DNA from: Pipra filicauda
Taxonomy: Eukaryota; Chordata; Aves; Passeriformes; Pipridae
NCBI RefSeq assembly: GCF_003945595.2
Contig: NW_024104532.1
Coordinates: 1,611,501-1,675,500, forward strand
Length of the DNA stretch: 64,000 nt
Direction: 5' to 3'
How positions within the stretch are numbered: position 1 is the stretch's first letter; the number at the start of each line of letters is the position of its first letter. This document shows, in pieces, positions 36,051 through 45,900 of this stretch. Made by a program: the position numbers and the translations under genes. A model generated the notes under the pieces. That model searched no databases and was not told the origin of the DNA. It was given only the letters and a program-made list of their open reading frames with translations.

Positions 36051-38059
36051 TATTGCCAGTGGCTTGAGCAAGGTTGGTTCAAATGAATTTAAAGCAGGGA
36101 TGAATATTGTCAGTTCAAATCACGGCTTTCCAGTCTGTCCCTGGGATTGTCCCCAGGGCAGGGATCCCTTGCTGAAACAGATCATATTCCCTCTCTAGAT
36201 GAGAAGAATGAGGCGAGTGTTGGCAAGGAAAATTCAGGATAGGGACAAAACCAAATCACAGAGCAAGGAGGACATTCAAGCTTTTGCCTTTCTTTTCTCA
36301 TTGTAGTTTATTCCAAATCCTGCTACAACCTTCCTGGAGGAGGGGGAAGGGCATTGGCTGATTTGCATCTTATGTTACTGCTGACAGTAGGAGGTCTTAA
36401 TTGGGGCACCAAAGAGCAGGTGTATGCTAACGTTAATCTTCCCTTTCACCTGTCACTCATGCAATGAATATGATCTCTTCCTCTCATTAGCAGCCCTCTG
36501 TCACATGCTGGGGAGCTTTGGAAGGGTCCCTCTGAAACTTGTTGGGATTGATTTTGCTGCCCATGCTGGGTTATTACCGCCAAACCCTGGACAACCGCTC
36601 CCAGGGAACACATCTGCCCAGTGGAGGCATGGATGAGCCCCGCCTAACAGCCTCAAATTATATGTGCCTTGTGGAAAAATGAACAGTAATTCATGTATTG
36701 GCCTGATGATAAACAGACAGAGACTGGCTCGTTTTGAAAATAACACATTGTGTGCTTGAGTGTTACAGAGATGACCTTAGGAGGAAAGTTAATTTAGCAA
36801 AAATATTCAATTTGGTGTTATCTCCAAATGTTGATTCCTGGAATCATTACTCACTCCATAGTCAGGCAAAACTTCCCTGGATTTCAAGGAGTCTGTTTGG
36901 AGCCAAGAGGAAATTGGCCTGGGAGAGGATGAAATAGTAACTCTAGAATGTGAACCTCCATCTCTTGCAGTTCACCTATCACAGCAACAACAGCCTAATC
37001 CTTTACTTGAATCATGCAGAGTATTAAGAAACAACTATAAGCAGCCAAGAGCAACTAAACCTGCTTTGTTTTGCACTTCGTGCACTGTGAACTCTGCATC
37101 TTGTGAGGAACCTGCTGACAGGACAGCAATTGGTGTCTCATGGCCACGCATTTCTCACAAAGAGAAGGGACAAAAGGAAAGTCATCTTGCAAAGAATTTA
37201 TCTAAGCTTTTTACATTCTTCTAGTGCTGCTCTGGAACACGTTCCACATTGGTTCATTCAGAGGTGAAATAAATAATTATCTTTGGGGGAAAAAATTCAC
37301 ATGGTTTAAAGTACTACATTCAGAGAGCAACAGTTTGTTGGCTGTGAGTGGGATCCGGGGGACGAGCATCAGCTGCAGTCCATGTTCTGAGTCAGAGCAG
37401 AGTCCCGTGGGAATCACAGCTGCTCCAGGGCTCCAGGGCTGGTGTATTTCCTTCAGGATGATGATGGTTGGCCTCTTCTTTTATCGCTCTCCTCAGTTGC
37501 TGGGAGGTGGCTTTCTTTATCATCAGATTCCTTCCAAAAGCAGTAATACCGTGATTCAATAGAATGGAAACCAAGAAACAAATGGGACTGACACATTAGT
37601 AATGTAACTCTAACTCACAATCTGGTTTTTCCTTGCTGAGATTGGGTCATGGTATGAGATTTTTCTCTTTACTGAGGTTAGGGGGGGGAAAAAAGCCCTT
37701 TAGTAGCTAATTGCTTAGCTCTTTTTGGGATAGAATACCTCACATTCAGCTCTCCTGCAGAGGGAAATAAGGATTTTTCAAGAAGAAGCAATATTCCACT
37801 AAGCGTGACAAAAATTGTGAAGTCAACTCTACTCTGATTGTAATTTCTCTGTTGGGCAATGGAAAGCACTTTATCTTAAATTCCCAACCTCTTTATTGTA
37901 TGTCTTTTAGTGAATTTTAATAAGCATGTTCTTCAATTCCTGTTTTTATCTGGTGTCCTATAATCAAGCAATTACCAAAATTATAAGGGACAATCACAGA
38001 ATCATAATGTCTAATTGTGGGAGGAATAACATGATTGATTTTAAGCAGATGAATATTAC
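36051..38059. other. Non-coding stretch, nothing recognised
   Basis: A short hairpin CCCTGGG/CCCAGGG lies near 36139-36158. The fragment CAATCACAGAATCATAATG near 37991-38009 recalls the CR1 terminus but lacks any adjoining CR1 sequence. No gene. Confidence 0.5.
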
Positions 38060-38165
38060 AAATTTCATACACCCAGTGAAATGGGACAAGGAAGTGTCAG
38101 ACTCAATGTGATACCTCATATGCTTAACAGTAAGCATGTGCTTAAGCATATTGCTGGATGGGGAG
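38060..38165. repeat. Copy D of the dispersed amniote repeat, with a TTAAGCAT hairpin
   Basis: ATATGCTTAA (38118-38127) and TTAAGCATAT (38142-38151) form a perfect 10-bp inverted repeat with a 14-base loop that carries a third TAAGCAT. This GCTTAA...TAAGCATGTGCTTAAG arrangement, with CCCAGTGAAATGGG upstream at about 38070-38083 and TTGCTGGATGGGG downstream, matches a motif order I recall from old sauropsid repeats. Family name not known to me. Confidence 0.5.
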
Positions 38166-38857
38166 TCTAAAATCTCTGTTATTCCAGTCTGTGAATGTGT
38201 TGTCTTGAAATGTACAGCCTGCAATTAAGAGCTATTGGATAATAACTATGCCATGAAAATGTCCTAAACTATTAAAGAGCTGAAGATGATAGTGTGCTTT
38301 TAATGTTTCACATAAACCATTTGGGATTTGAAGAACTTTCAGTGCTCATGGGGAAGTGGGAATATATTCTTGCTTGGGTTAAAGGGAAGGAAGAGAGAAA
38401 GCCCTGAATTAAATTTTTGAGCTCGACACCCTGCATTTTTCTACATGTTGCTCAATTCTAAACAGGGAAAATAAAATCAGCTTTGTTCGTGAGCATATGC
38501 TTTTGACTTTTTTTCTTCTTGGAGCCTGTGAATTATTAATAAACTAATTTCTCTTTATAGTTCAATCTTTGGAGACTTAAAGTGCTCACTCAAATGCACT
38601 GAACAAGAGGAATGCTTCAGCTCCAATCAGCTCCCATCTTCTTTGGAAATGCTGGCCTTGAGGTATCTTTGAGTCTTTGAAATCAATCTTTTATTCAGCT
38701 GGGAATTTCTGATGGCTTGGAGGCCTAGTCTGTTAATTCTGCCTAATGCCCTGTTTAAGTTTGGGGCATTTGAATAGGATGATTTTCGCCTTTTACTTTT
38801 GCTGAGGGACTAAGAGCATCCCTCTCCCCCTTCATCACACCCCTGTTCCTTTGTCAC
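38166..38857. other. Non-coding stretch, nothing recognised
   Basis: No gene, RNA or repeat recognised. Confidence 0.5.
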
Positions 38858-38878
38858 CACGTGGAAACAAAATTGTTT
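38858..38878. promoter_or_regulatory. CACGTG E-box adjoining a forkhead/SOX-like palindrome
   Basis: CACGTG at 38858-38863 is followed one base later by AAACAA-AA-TTGTTT (38865-38878), a perfect inverted repeat of a forkhead/SOX-compatible half site. The juxtaposition is unusual but could be chance. Confidence 0.25.
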
Positions 38879-39950
38879 GTTGGGCTTAACGAGTAAGTAG
38901 GGGGTGGGATGATCTAGAAAATACCCAACGTGGCACCTAAATGAGATCTTGTTGAGTTTTTCAAACACAATTTAACACAGCTTGATCTTTAGGATCAGAA
39001 GTGCAGGTGTCAGAGGGATCCCTCTGCCCTGTCTTGAAGCCTTTTATCACTACTGCCTCAGCTAAGGGTTTATCAGTAGCACTACCACAGTTAAGCCAGA
39101 GGAGAGGGGGGAACCAGGGAAAAGAAGGGCGTCAGGGCAAAACCCCGAAGTCCTGTGCATGCCAGGATGTGAGCAGCCTGCAGGAACTGGGCTATCTAAT
39201 TTTGTCTGCTGACCTCTGGATAGTTTGGACCAAGATTAGAATCATAGAATGAGCATGGAACATCTTCCATAGAGGGCTAGCATGAACCAGAAATTACAAG
39301 ACTAGGAGCCTTCACTGATAAATTGTGATTTCCTCTTCCCCAAAGCCTGAGCTGAGAGCCGAACAAACACATTTCAATTTCGATCCTGTGAAACAAAAGC
39401 TCTCTATGATAAAGCAACATTGTTTGGTCTTTCCATTCTCATGCTTCTAAAAAAAGCTACCAAATGACTGAAAAAGGTCCACATGAAATTTAAAAATAGG
39501 CTGAGGGACTGGGTTACAAGTCACTGAGCTTCATGTGGTCAAATAAAAACAACTACAACAAAAAAAATTACAGTGCTAATTTAAGCTGTACAACAGAATT
39601 TCATTTACCAGAAATATTTAACTGAAGGAAACCACGTTAAGGCAGTGGCTTCACTAACAAAAATGTCCTGTGCAGAGCTGACTTCCCAGTTAAAATTTTT
39701 GGGGAAAAAAAAGTCCGATTCCTGAAAGAAAATTAAAAAAAAATTGTTAATGAAAAAAAATGGTTAAAGAAAAAACATCTGGGTTTCTATCACGTCTGAT
39801 GTGTTTCTCTTCCTCAGTTCTCATTTCTGGGGCTATTCGCATGAAAACTCTGAGCCAGACTCTTGCTCTCCCTTATGTTGGGGTAAATCCGGAGTGGCTC
39901 CGTCGGATTCAGAGCTCGGTGTCGGCTCCCAGCTCTGGTTGTGCACACCT
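38879..39950. other. Non-coding stretch, nothing recognised
   Basis: AGAATCATAGAATG at about 39239-39252 equals part of the CR1 terminus but is not flanked by CR1 body, so I do not call it. A-rich runs near 39700-39770. Confidence 0.5.
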
Positions 39951-40048
39951 ATGGTGTGAGCAGGGATTGCAGTGGCACAGAGGGACACAGCAGGGTTTTA
40001 TGGTGTGAGCAGGGATTGCAGTGGCACAGAGGGACACAGCAGGGTTTT
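39951..40048. repeat. Perfect 49-bp tandem duplication (two copies)
   Basis: The unit starting ATGGTGTGAGCAGGGATTGC runs 39951-39999 and recurs without change at 40000-40048. The open frame on either strand changes phase between copies, since 49 is not a multiple of three. Identity implies a young, possibly length-variable repeat. Confidence 0.97.
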
Positions 40049-40195
40049 TGCACGATTATTTTCCAGCTCCCTCGGAGGGCTCGGCAGCTCTGCAAGGTTG
40101 GGAGAACACACCCAAACCTGGGAAAAGGATACATCCCACTCTGCTGGTGTGCTGAGGGTTCCCCAGTGAGGGACTAAAGCAATTTGGTTCCAGCC
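40049..40195. other. Non-coding stretch
   Basis: GC-moderate, no gene or repeat recognised. Confidence 0.4.
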
Positions 40196-40255
40196 TCCCA
40201 CTGAGGTCGATGGGATTTGTGTACCTCAGCCCATGAAGGTCTTTGGGAAATTCCA
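40196..40255. repeat. Copy B of the dispersed amniote repeat
   Basis: CCCACTGAGGTCGATGGG (40197-40214) differs from CCCATTGAAGTCAATGGG at a few positions, mostly transitions. A second partial motif CCCATGAAGGTCTTTGGG follows at 40230-40247. Borders uncertain. Confidence 0.5.
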
Positions 40256-41397
40256 GCCATGAAGGTTAATTATAAGCCTTTAATTAACCAGACATTCACT
40301 GTGGGCTGAAGTGGTCTGACTGTCTGAGCTCCAGCCCAGGAGCTGGCAGGTCCTTAATTAACACCACCGGGGGCTGTGACTTTGAGGCAGGTCTCTTGGG
40401 AAGGTTGGGGTGCACGGGATGGGGAAGGCTGGGATGCATGGAATGGGGCCTGGAGATGCTGAGGGGCCAGGTCTGAGCACTGGGCTGGGGACAGTCATTT
40501 GTGCCATTGGTGTCTGGTGCAGTCAGCGAATGAGCCCCACCAGGCCCCCCAACATGAACAGGAGGTAACATTCAGTGGGAGAGCAGTTTGAAAAACAGGG
40601 GTAAAAAATCAAAGGGTTTATTATACCTTATGCATGAAAAATTAGAATAAATTGGCAATTGAAATTAAAAATCCAAATTGCCTGGCTTACTTGGTGAAGC
40701 TTTTTAAGAGGCTTCTTAATTTGAAATTGCCTAAAAATTGAAGTATCAATGATGACATCTCTCAACTTCTTTTTTTCGTGAGTGCAAAGAATAATTACTA
40801 AACTACACAAGAATATATCATCTCTTGGGTTTCCCTGGCCAGTTAAACTCACTAACATGTGGCTGGTGCTCTGGAGGAACCTGCAGGAGAGAGTGCCTTG
40901 AGTGTCTGTCTGCAAAATATGGCCTGAGAGAAAACTTGTGGCCTCTCTCAAACCAATGGCAAAGCAGCATTAACTTCAGGGGATCTGGGATTTCTCTCAA
41001 ATAATATTATTAGCAATGCTTCAGTGCTCTTTAACTTAATAAAAGCAAAATGGTAGCATTAGAAAGAGATGCTGATGAGGGAGGAAAAAAGCCATTTTGT
41101 TTCTCCCAAAATTACAGGGACTCTATTTTTTTTTTCTTCAAACATATGCTGCATTTCTAGTAAGAGACAAAAATATGACGTGGGAGAAAATAACTTTCAG
41201 TTGATGCACTGAAACATTTTTAACTACCCAAAGGATGGAAGCTGCATCCATGAGAAAAACAGCAAAGCCTCCTAAAACACTATGAAGCCAACAGGAAAAA
41301 AAAAAGAAAATAAATATCCCCATTCCTGGAGGATGCCTGTTTCTTTAAGCAGCTGTTTCTTGTCTCTGAGGTAACAAAGTTGTCATGTGATGCATCT
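40256..41397. other. Non-coding stretch, nothing recognised
   Basis: GC-richer 40310-40560, then AT-rich. A short T9 tract lies near 41128. No gene. Confidence 0.5.
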
Positions 41398-41411
41398 GTT
41401 ACCATGGCAAT
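41398..41411. promoter_or_regulatory. Near-perfect RFX X-box
   Basis: GTTACCATGGCAAT fits the X-box consensus GTTRCC-N(0-3)-GGYAAC at all but the final base (T for C). X-boxes bind RFX factors that drive ciliary and some neural and immune genes. The site sits in a repeat-free, AT-balanced neighbourhood with TGTCATGTGATGCATC just upstream. No promoter elements are visible nearby, so an enhancer is the likelier setting. Confidence 0.45.
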
Positions 41412-41964
41412 AATCTGTAATTGTGCAGAAAATCCACCAAAGTAGCGTGCAAGTCCTTAGTGAATTGGACAGAGAGAAAAATCACCCCTGTGCAAGCCTT
41501 GAATTGATGATGTTGTGCAACTGCATTGGTCAAGTCAGCCCAGCTTCACCCCCAATGAATTTCCCATCTTTATTTGGTCTGGTTCTGGTGTCCAGTGTTT
41601 GCTTGGTGTTTAAATATCCTCCTGGCTCCTGCCCTCACAGCTGGTAGATGGTGGGAATCTTCGTGTACAAATGCACCCTCCCCTGTCACATTCAGGGCAT
41701 TTATATAAAGGATCTGGGCACGGTTTTGCCCACAGGTGCAAGGACTCTAACTATTGAACCATTCTTTTCAAGCACAGGTAAAATGGCATTAAATATTGTG
41801 CCCTGCTACAATTGCAACGGGAGGGGCGTTCCTATGTTTATTTTATCTTACTCTCCCAAAGGGGCAGCCCCCAATGTCTACACTGTCTCTGTCTCCATCA
41901 GGATGTGTCATTTTACCAGTTCCTTGGGAACAGCTCCCACACACACTCATGTGCACACAATATT
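41412..41964. other. Non-coding stretch, nothing recognised
   Basis: No gene, RNA or repeat recognised. The plus frame 41648-41986 has no domain. Confidence 0.5.
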
Positions 41965-41998
41965 TGTATTTATATATAATATATAAATTTAAATAAAT
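41965..41998. repeat. AT-rich palindromic simple sequence
   Basis: TTTATATATAATATATAAA is an inverted repeat with a short centre, able to form a cruciform-like hairpin. Confidence 0.7.
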
Positions 41999-43949
41999 CT
42001 TCTGCTAGCAGACATGGTTCAGAATCCTTTAAAACTAATTGAAAATAGAAACACAGAAGGATGGGAAGATGAAATCTGCAAAAGTTTCTTCCCTGCTTTA
42101 GTCATAAAATAAACTGCTGGAATTTACAAAGAAAATCCTTTAGCATTTTGAGTCATCTGCTCATGATATCATTGGGCTAAAAGTGCTTGCTACTATCCAA
42201 ATCAAAACGCCAGGGAAATCTCATGAGAATATGCCTCGTGGGCAAATCCCAAAAGGAGAACATCTGGATTTAAGATGCCATTGCCCTGTACTTAACCCTA
42301 AGCCACTGAGAAAAATGACTGTTCTCCTGCTCTCACTCTCTCTATGTTATTAGTAAATATTTATACTGTACAAGCACCCAAAGGCCTCAAGTGAGAATAG
42401 ACTTCCATCTTGAGGCTCGTGCAGGCCTAACAGAGAGAGGATCCCCCCTCTGCTTTGTAGAGTTTGCTCATTGTTTATTTTCCCTCTCAACTATGGTGTG
42501 ATAAGCTGCCCCATGCCCAGCAACTGAGTGGGATTTGAAGTTATTGACCATTAGATGAGACCCTCAATTCTTCCACGGGGAACAAAAAAAGTGCTTTGTT
42601 CGGTGGGGTTGATTCAGCTGAGGAAGCTTAGAATCAGTGAAAAGTCTTTTAAATTGTGCCCACACCAGCAGTGCCCCCTTTAGCTTTGCCTGCCCAAGAT
42701 CTAATGTAGCCCACTTAGCCTGAGTTAATGAAATAAAACTGCTTTGTCTCTCTTGTAGTGTAGAAGGTGTTAATTAGACTGATGTGGATGATTTAATACT
42801 GCATCACACTGATATTTAAGCCTAAATCCAGACCTTCTCCCAGCCCAGCATTTGCAGTGAGTAGATTGAAATTTCCCCCACCCTTGCAAGTCCCTGCTTA
42901 GTTTTTAAGGCCAACACTGGTGTCTCACTTGCAGAAATGGGGCTGGACTTGAGGTTGAAAGGACCTTACAGAAAGTCAATTGTTCTCTGGCACGTGTCCT
43001 GCCAGCTGAACCCAAGCCCACTGGGTGGGTGACCTTAGATCTGCCTTTTTCCATCTGATTTTGAAAGAGGGATTCTGACATTTTAGTTGTGGGAGCTTCA
43101 TCTGATCATAACCTGAGCCTCCTGAAACCACTTCTAAATGGGAGAGTTATGACCCCAGAGCAAAACAGGAGCTTCCAAACAGCCATGGGCCCTTTGCTTC
43201 ATATAAACTTTCCTCCAGACTCTTTTGCTTGGTTTCTGATGAGATGAAAACAACCCAGTAATATCCTGGATGAACCTCCCCATTGCTGGAGATGTTCTAC
43301 AGCTGTGCACTCCTCAACACATCTGACATAGGGAAAACACAACTAATGTAATTAATTGAAGTAGGGCCAGGCCTGGGCTTCCTTACTTCTTTTAGCAAGG
43401 ACTTTGCCAGGCTGAGAGAAGTGCACCTGTGGGATCTGAGCTTATAAAAGGTTTTGGGAAGAGCAGAGAGGAGGTGGTATTTGAGATGTTCTGCTTGGAG
43501 GTCCTTGGTGGTGAACCTTTGCTTCTGCTTAGATATACCATGAGTGCTGAGAAGTGCCTGAGAGTTATCCGTACCTGTTGTCCCTAAATTCCTCTTTTCC
43601 TGGGGAAGCTGCAGAAGAGGTAAGGGTGTGGTAAATTTGGGAGGTCTCCAAGGGAAAGTGTCAACTTGGAATGACATAGGGCTGTGTCTTCCTGGGCTCC
43701 TGATCTTGGCTCTACCCTGAGGGTCTGCTGCTCCTGTCCCATCTCTTTGCAACTTTTCTGCTGGATGTGCTGAGACTTTTCACCTCTGGAAAGAGCCCCC
43801 TTGAGATGGCTCACCACACTCCCCCTGCCCTGTGAGATAGGAAAGCTGGTGTGGCCACTGTGGGAAGCCAGGAAGCAGCAGCCGAAGCAGAGCTGTTCTG
43901 AAATAAGTGCTTAGGAATGCTCTGACCTCTTGCTTCACTGAAGCACCAA
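41999..43949. other. Non-coding stretch with a conserved-looking AT segment
   Basis: 42720-42830 holds TAATGAAATAAAAC, GTGTTAATTAGACTG and GATTTAATACTGCATCAC, plausible homeodomain sites. AGTGCCCCCT at 42670-42679 matches part of the antisense CTCF core only. The 151-codon minus frame at 43297-43752 has no domain. Confidence 0.4.
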
Positions 43950-43991
43950 TTTTTTCTTTCCTTCTTTCTTCTTTTTTTTTTTTTTTTCCAG
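43950..43991 (+). other. Long polypyrimidine tract ending in CAG, acceptor-like
   Basis: About 40 bases of nearly pure T/C lead to CCAG (AG at 43990-43991), an ideal 3' splice acceptor in form. No matched donor with an open exon was found downstream, so it may be simple sequence. Confidence 0.3.
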
Positions 43992-44515
43992 AGAGAACAT
44001 TAAAAGAGCTGTTTGTACATAACTTTAATCTGTGTGCACAAATACGCAGATTCAGCCTGGGCCTGGGGAGAGGAAAAGGGATCAGAGCTCTGCCAGTTGT
44101 AGGCGTTTGGGGCTCTAGACAGCTGTGACAAACTGCAGCCTTTTTGCTACCTTAGAAAACATAATGGACCACTTTTGTAATTTTAGCTGTAAATGCACTT
44201 TTGCTGTATCACAGGACAGTGCTCGAGTATGAGAAAAGAGAGAAATACAAGAAGTGCAGAAATTATGTGGTGACAGGCCAAAGAACAGAGCTTATAACAC
44301 ACCCACAGACTGTTTCCTGTGAAAACAATATTCTCCTGGTTCTGTTCGTGATGCTCTTGCTTGCCTGCTTTAAGGAGTAATTTCTCAGAGCCATATTTTA
44401 GATGTTCAGCTCTTGTAAACTCTTCACAGTTTAATACATTGCAGCTTTTCTATTTGCCAAGCTTGAGTCACTGAATTAAAATTGCACCCACCACCACAGT
44501 CATCAATGTTACTGT
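43992..44515. other. Non-coding stretch, nothing recognised
   Basis: No gene, RNA or repeat recognised. Confidence 0.4.
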
Positions 44516-44541
44516 TAACTTCCTGTCTCCTCTCATCCCAG

Positions 44542-44648
44542 GCTCTACCTAATAATGGCAACCTGTGACTCCAGATCATGCTGCAGAGATGACTAAAGAA
44601 CATATAGATCTCAGTCTTTCCGTGATTTGGACGAGGCAGATACATAAG
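44542..44648 (+). other. Best candidate non-coding exon in the window
   Basis: Upstream, ACTGTTAAC at about 44512-44520 is a good branch point, followed by a pyrimidine-rich TTCCTGTCTCCTCTCATCC and CAG|G (AG at 44540-44541). The right border ATAAG|GTGAGT (GT at 44649-44650) is a strong donor. The 107 enclosed bases have stops in all three frames, so it would be a lncRNA or untranslated exon, or a poison exon if inside an intron. Confidence 0.3.
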
Positions 44649-44650
44649 GT

Positions 44651-45819
44651 GAGTGGTATGTGGTATGTCAAACTCAAGTGAAGTTGCATCAAGTACCAGC
44701 AGTCATTGTGGCCTGAAAAGGAGGAAAAAAGAGAAAAACTGTGATGGTGTCCTGAGGGAGGGATGGCCCTCAGGAATGGTGTCTTCTGATCTGTTACTGC
44801 TGCTATACAGCAGGAGCAGAAACTCTGAGATTCCACACAGAGTGCAGTGATTTCTGGATCTAATTGAGAAGGAATTACCTCCTGCAGGAAGTTAGTTGTT
44901 GTCCTTAGGGATGTAGCACGCAGTATGGTTCACAGGGTAGGATCCCCTAAGGAGAGAGATCTCAGCCACTGAAACTCTGCCCTGATTGGGGCTTAAGGTG
45001 TTGCTGGCACTCAAGTCTCCTGTTGCAGTCACAACCCACCTGTGGTGGATGCTGTGCTGCCGCTGACGTTCCAGGGGGTGCAGTAAAGGCTCTGTGTGGT
45101 GGCAAAAGCTGGAGTGAGGGATGTGATAGGTCCTTCTGGTCTCAAAGCCTGTGAAATGGAAATCTAAGGAAAATTTGAACTAAACAAGAACCTGAGTTGT
45201 GGCTGTGTTGGGTTTTATGTTGTTGGTTGATGGTCAGCAGAGACTGGCTGGCAGCGAGGCAGTGGTGGAAAAAGGCTCAGGAAGGGCTTCATTAGCACCA
45301 GCTCAGTATGAGTCCCTGCTGGTAGATAAATGCTTTGGAAACTTGTGCAGCAAGGAAGGTGGTGGTATTAGGGGGAGCCTGAAAGGCCAAAACTGAGCTT
45401 TAGGAGGCCTTGATGTTTGAATAAAGCCAACTGGGGATGCACCAAATGGAGCTGGGGATGTGGGAGCAGAGGAGGAGCCTTTAAGTTTGTTTAAATCTTT
45501 TAGCAGAAATCTCAAGCTATAAACGGAAACATTTCACTCTAAGTCAATAAAACTGATCCAGTTTTTGTTCAAAAAAACCCACCCCATTCAAGTCATTAAA
45601 ACTAACAGCTCAAATCCCATAAGGGAGCCAGCTACACAGGCTTGTGTTTCCATAGGGCTTACTGGCAGATTGCACCAGTTACCTTCCATGCCTTGTTGAA
45701 AGGAATACTGGCTCTCCAGGCGCATATTTCTGGTACAAGTCTCGCTAGAAGTGTCTGGATTTGTGTGCAACCTGGATGGTGGTGGTTAAAGTAGTCCATA
45801 TGGCTCCACATCAGGAGAA
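44651..45819. other. Non-coding stretch, nothing recognised
   Basis: No gene, RNA or repeat recognised. Confidence 0.5.
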
Positions 45820-45900
45820 CGTGGGGCTGGATGTCCTGGGAGGTCATCTTGTCCCCCACACAGGGACATTTATTCTCAAAAGTCTGAGCAACTTGCTCGG
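45820..45900 (-). repeat. Possible decayed CR1 3' fragment, antisense
   Basis: CTGGGAGGTCATCTTGTCCC (45836-45855) and AGTCTGAGCAACTTGCTC (45881 on) follow the order of the antisense CR1 3' region (GGAGGTCATCTAGTCCAACC, then a stretch with TTGCTCAGAG). Much diverged. Confidence 0.35.

Noticed and set aside
37991..38009. CR1 terminus-like CACAGAATCATAATG
   Set aside because: No neighbouring CR1 body. The match is short enough to be chance.
39239..39252. AGAATCATAGAATG matching the CR1 tail
   Set aside because: The following sequence does not continue as CR1.
42669..42683. Antisense CTCF site
   Set aside because: Only the AGTGCCCCCT half matches. The TGG end is missing.
42940..43060. GGTTGAAAGGACCTTACAG resembling antisense CR1
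   Set aside because: Only the first 20 bases agree loosely. The rest does not follow CR1 order.
35627..43999. Two T tracts (35627, 43973) both followed by CAGAGAGAA, as copies of one retroelement
   Set aside because: Similarity stops after about nine bases, so coincidence is likely.
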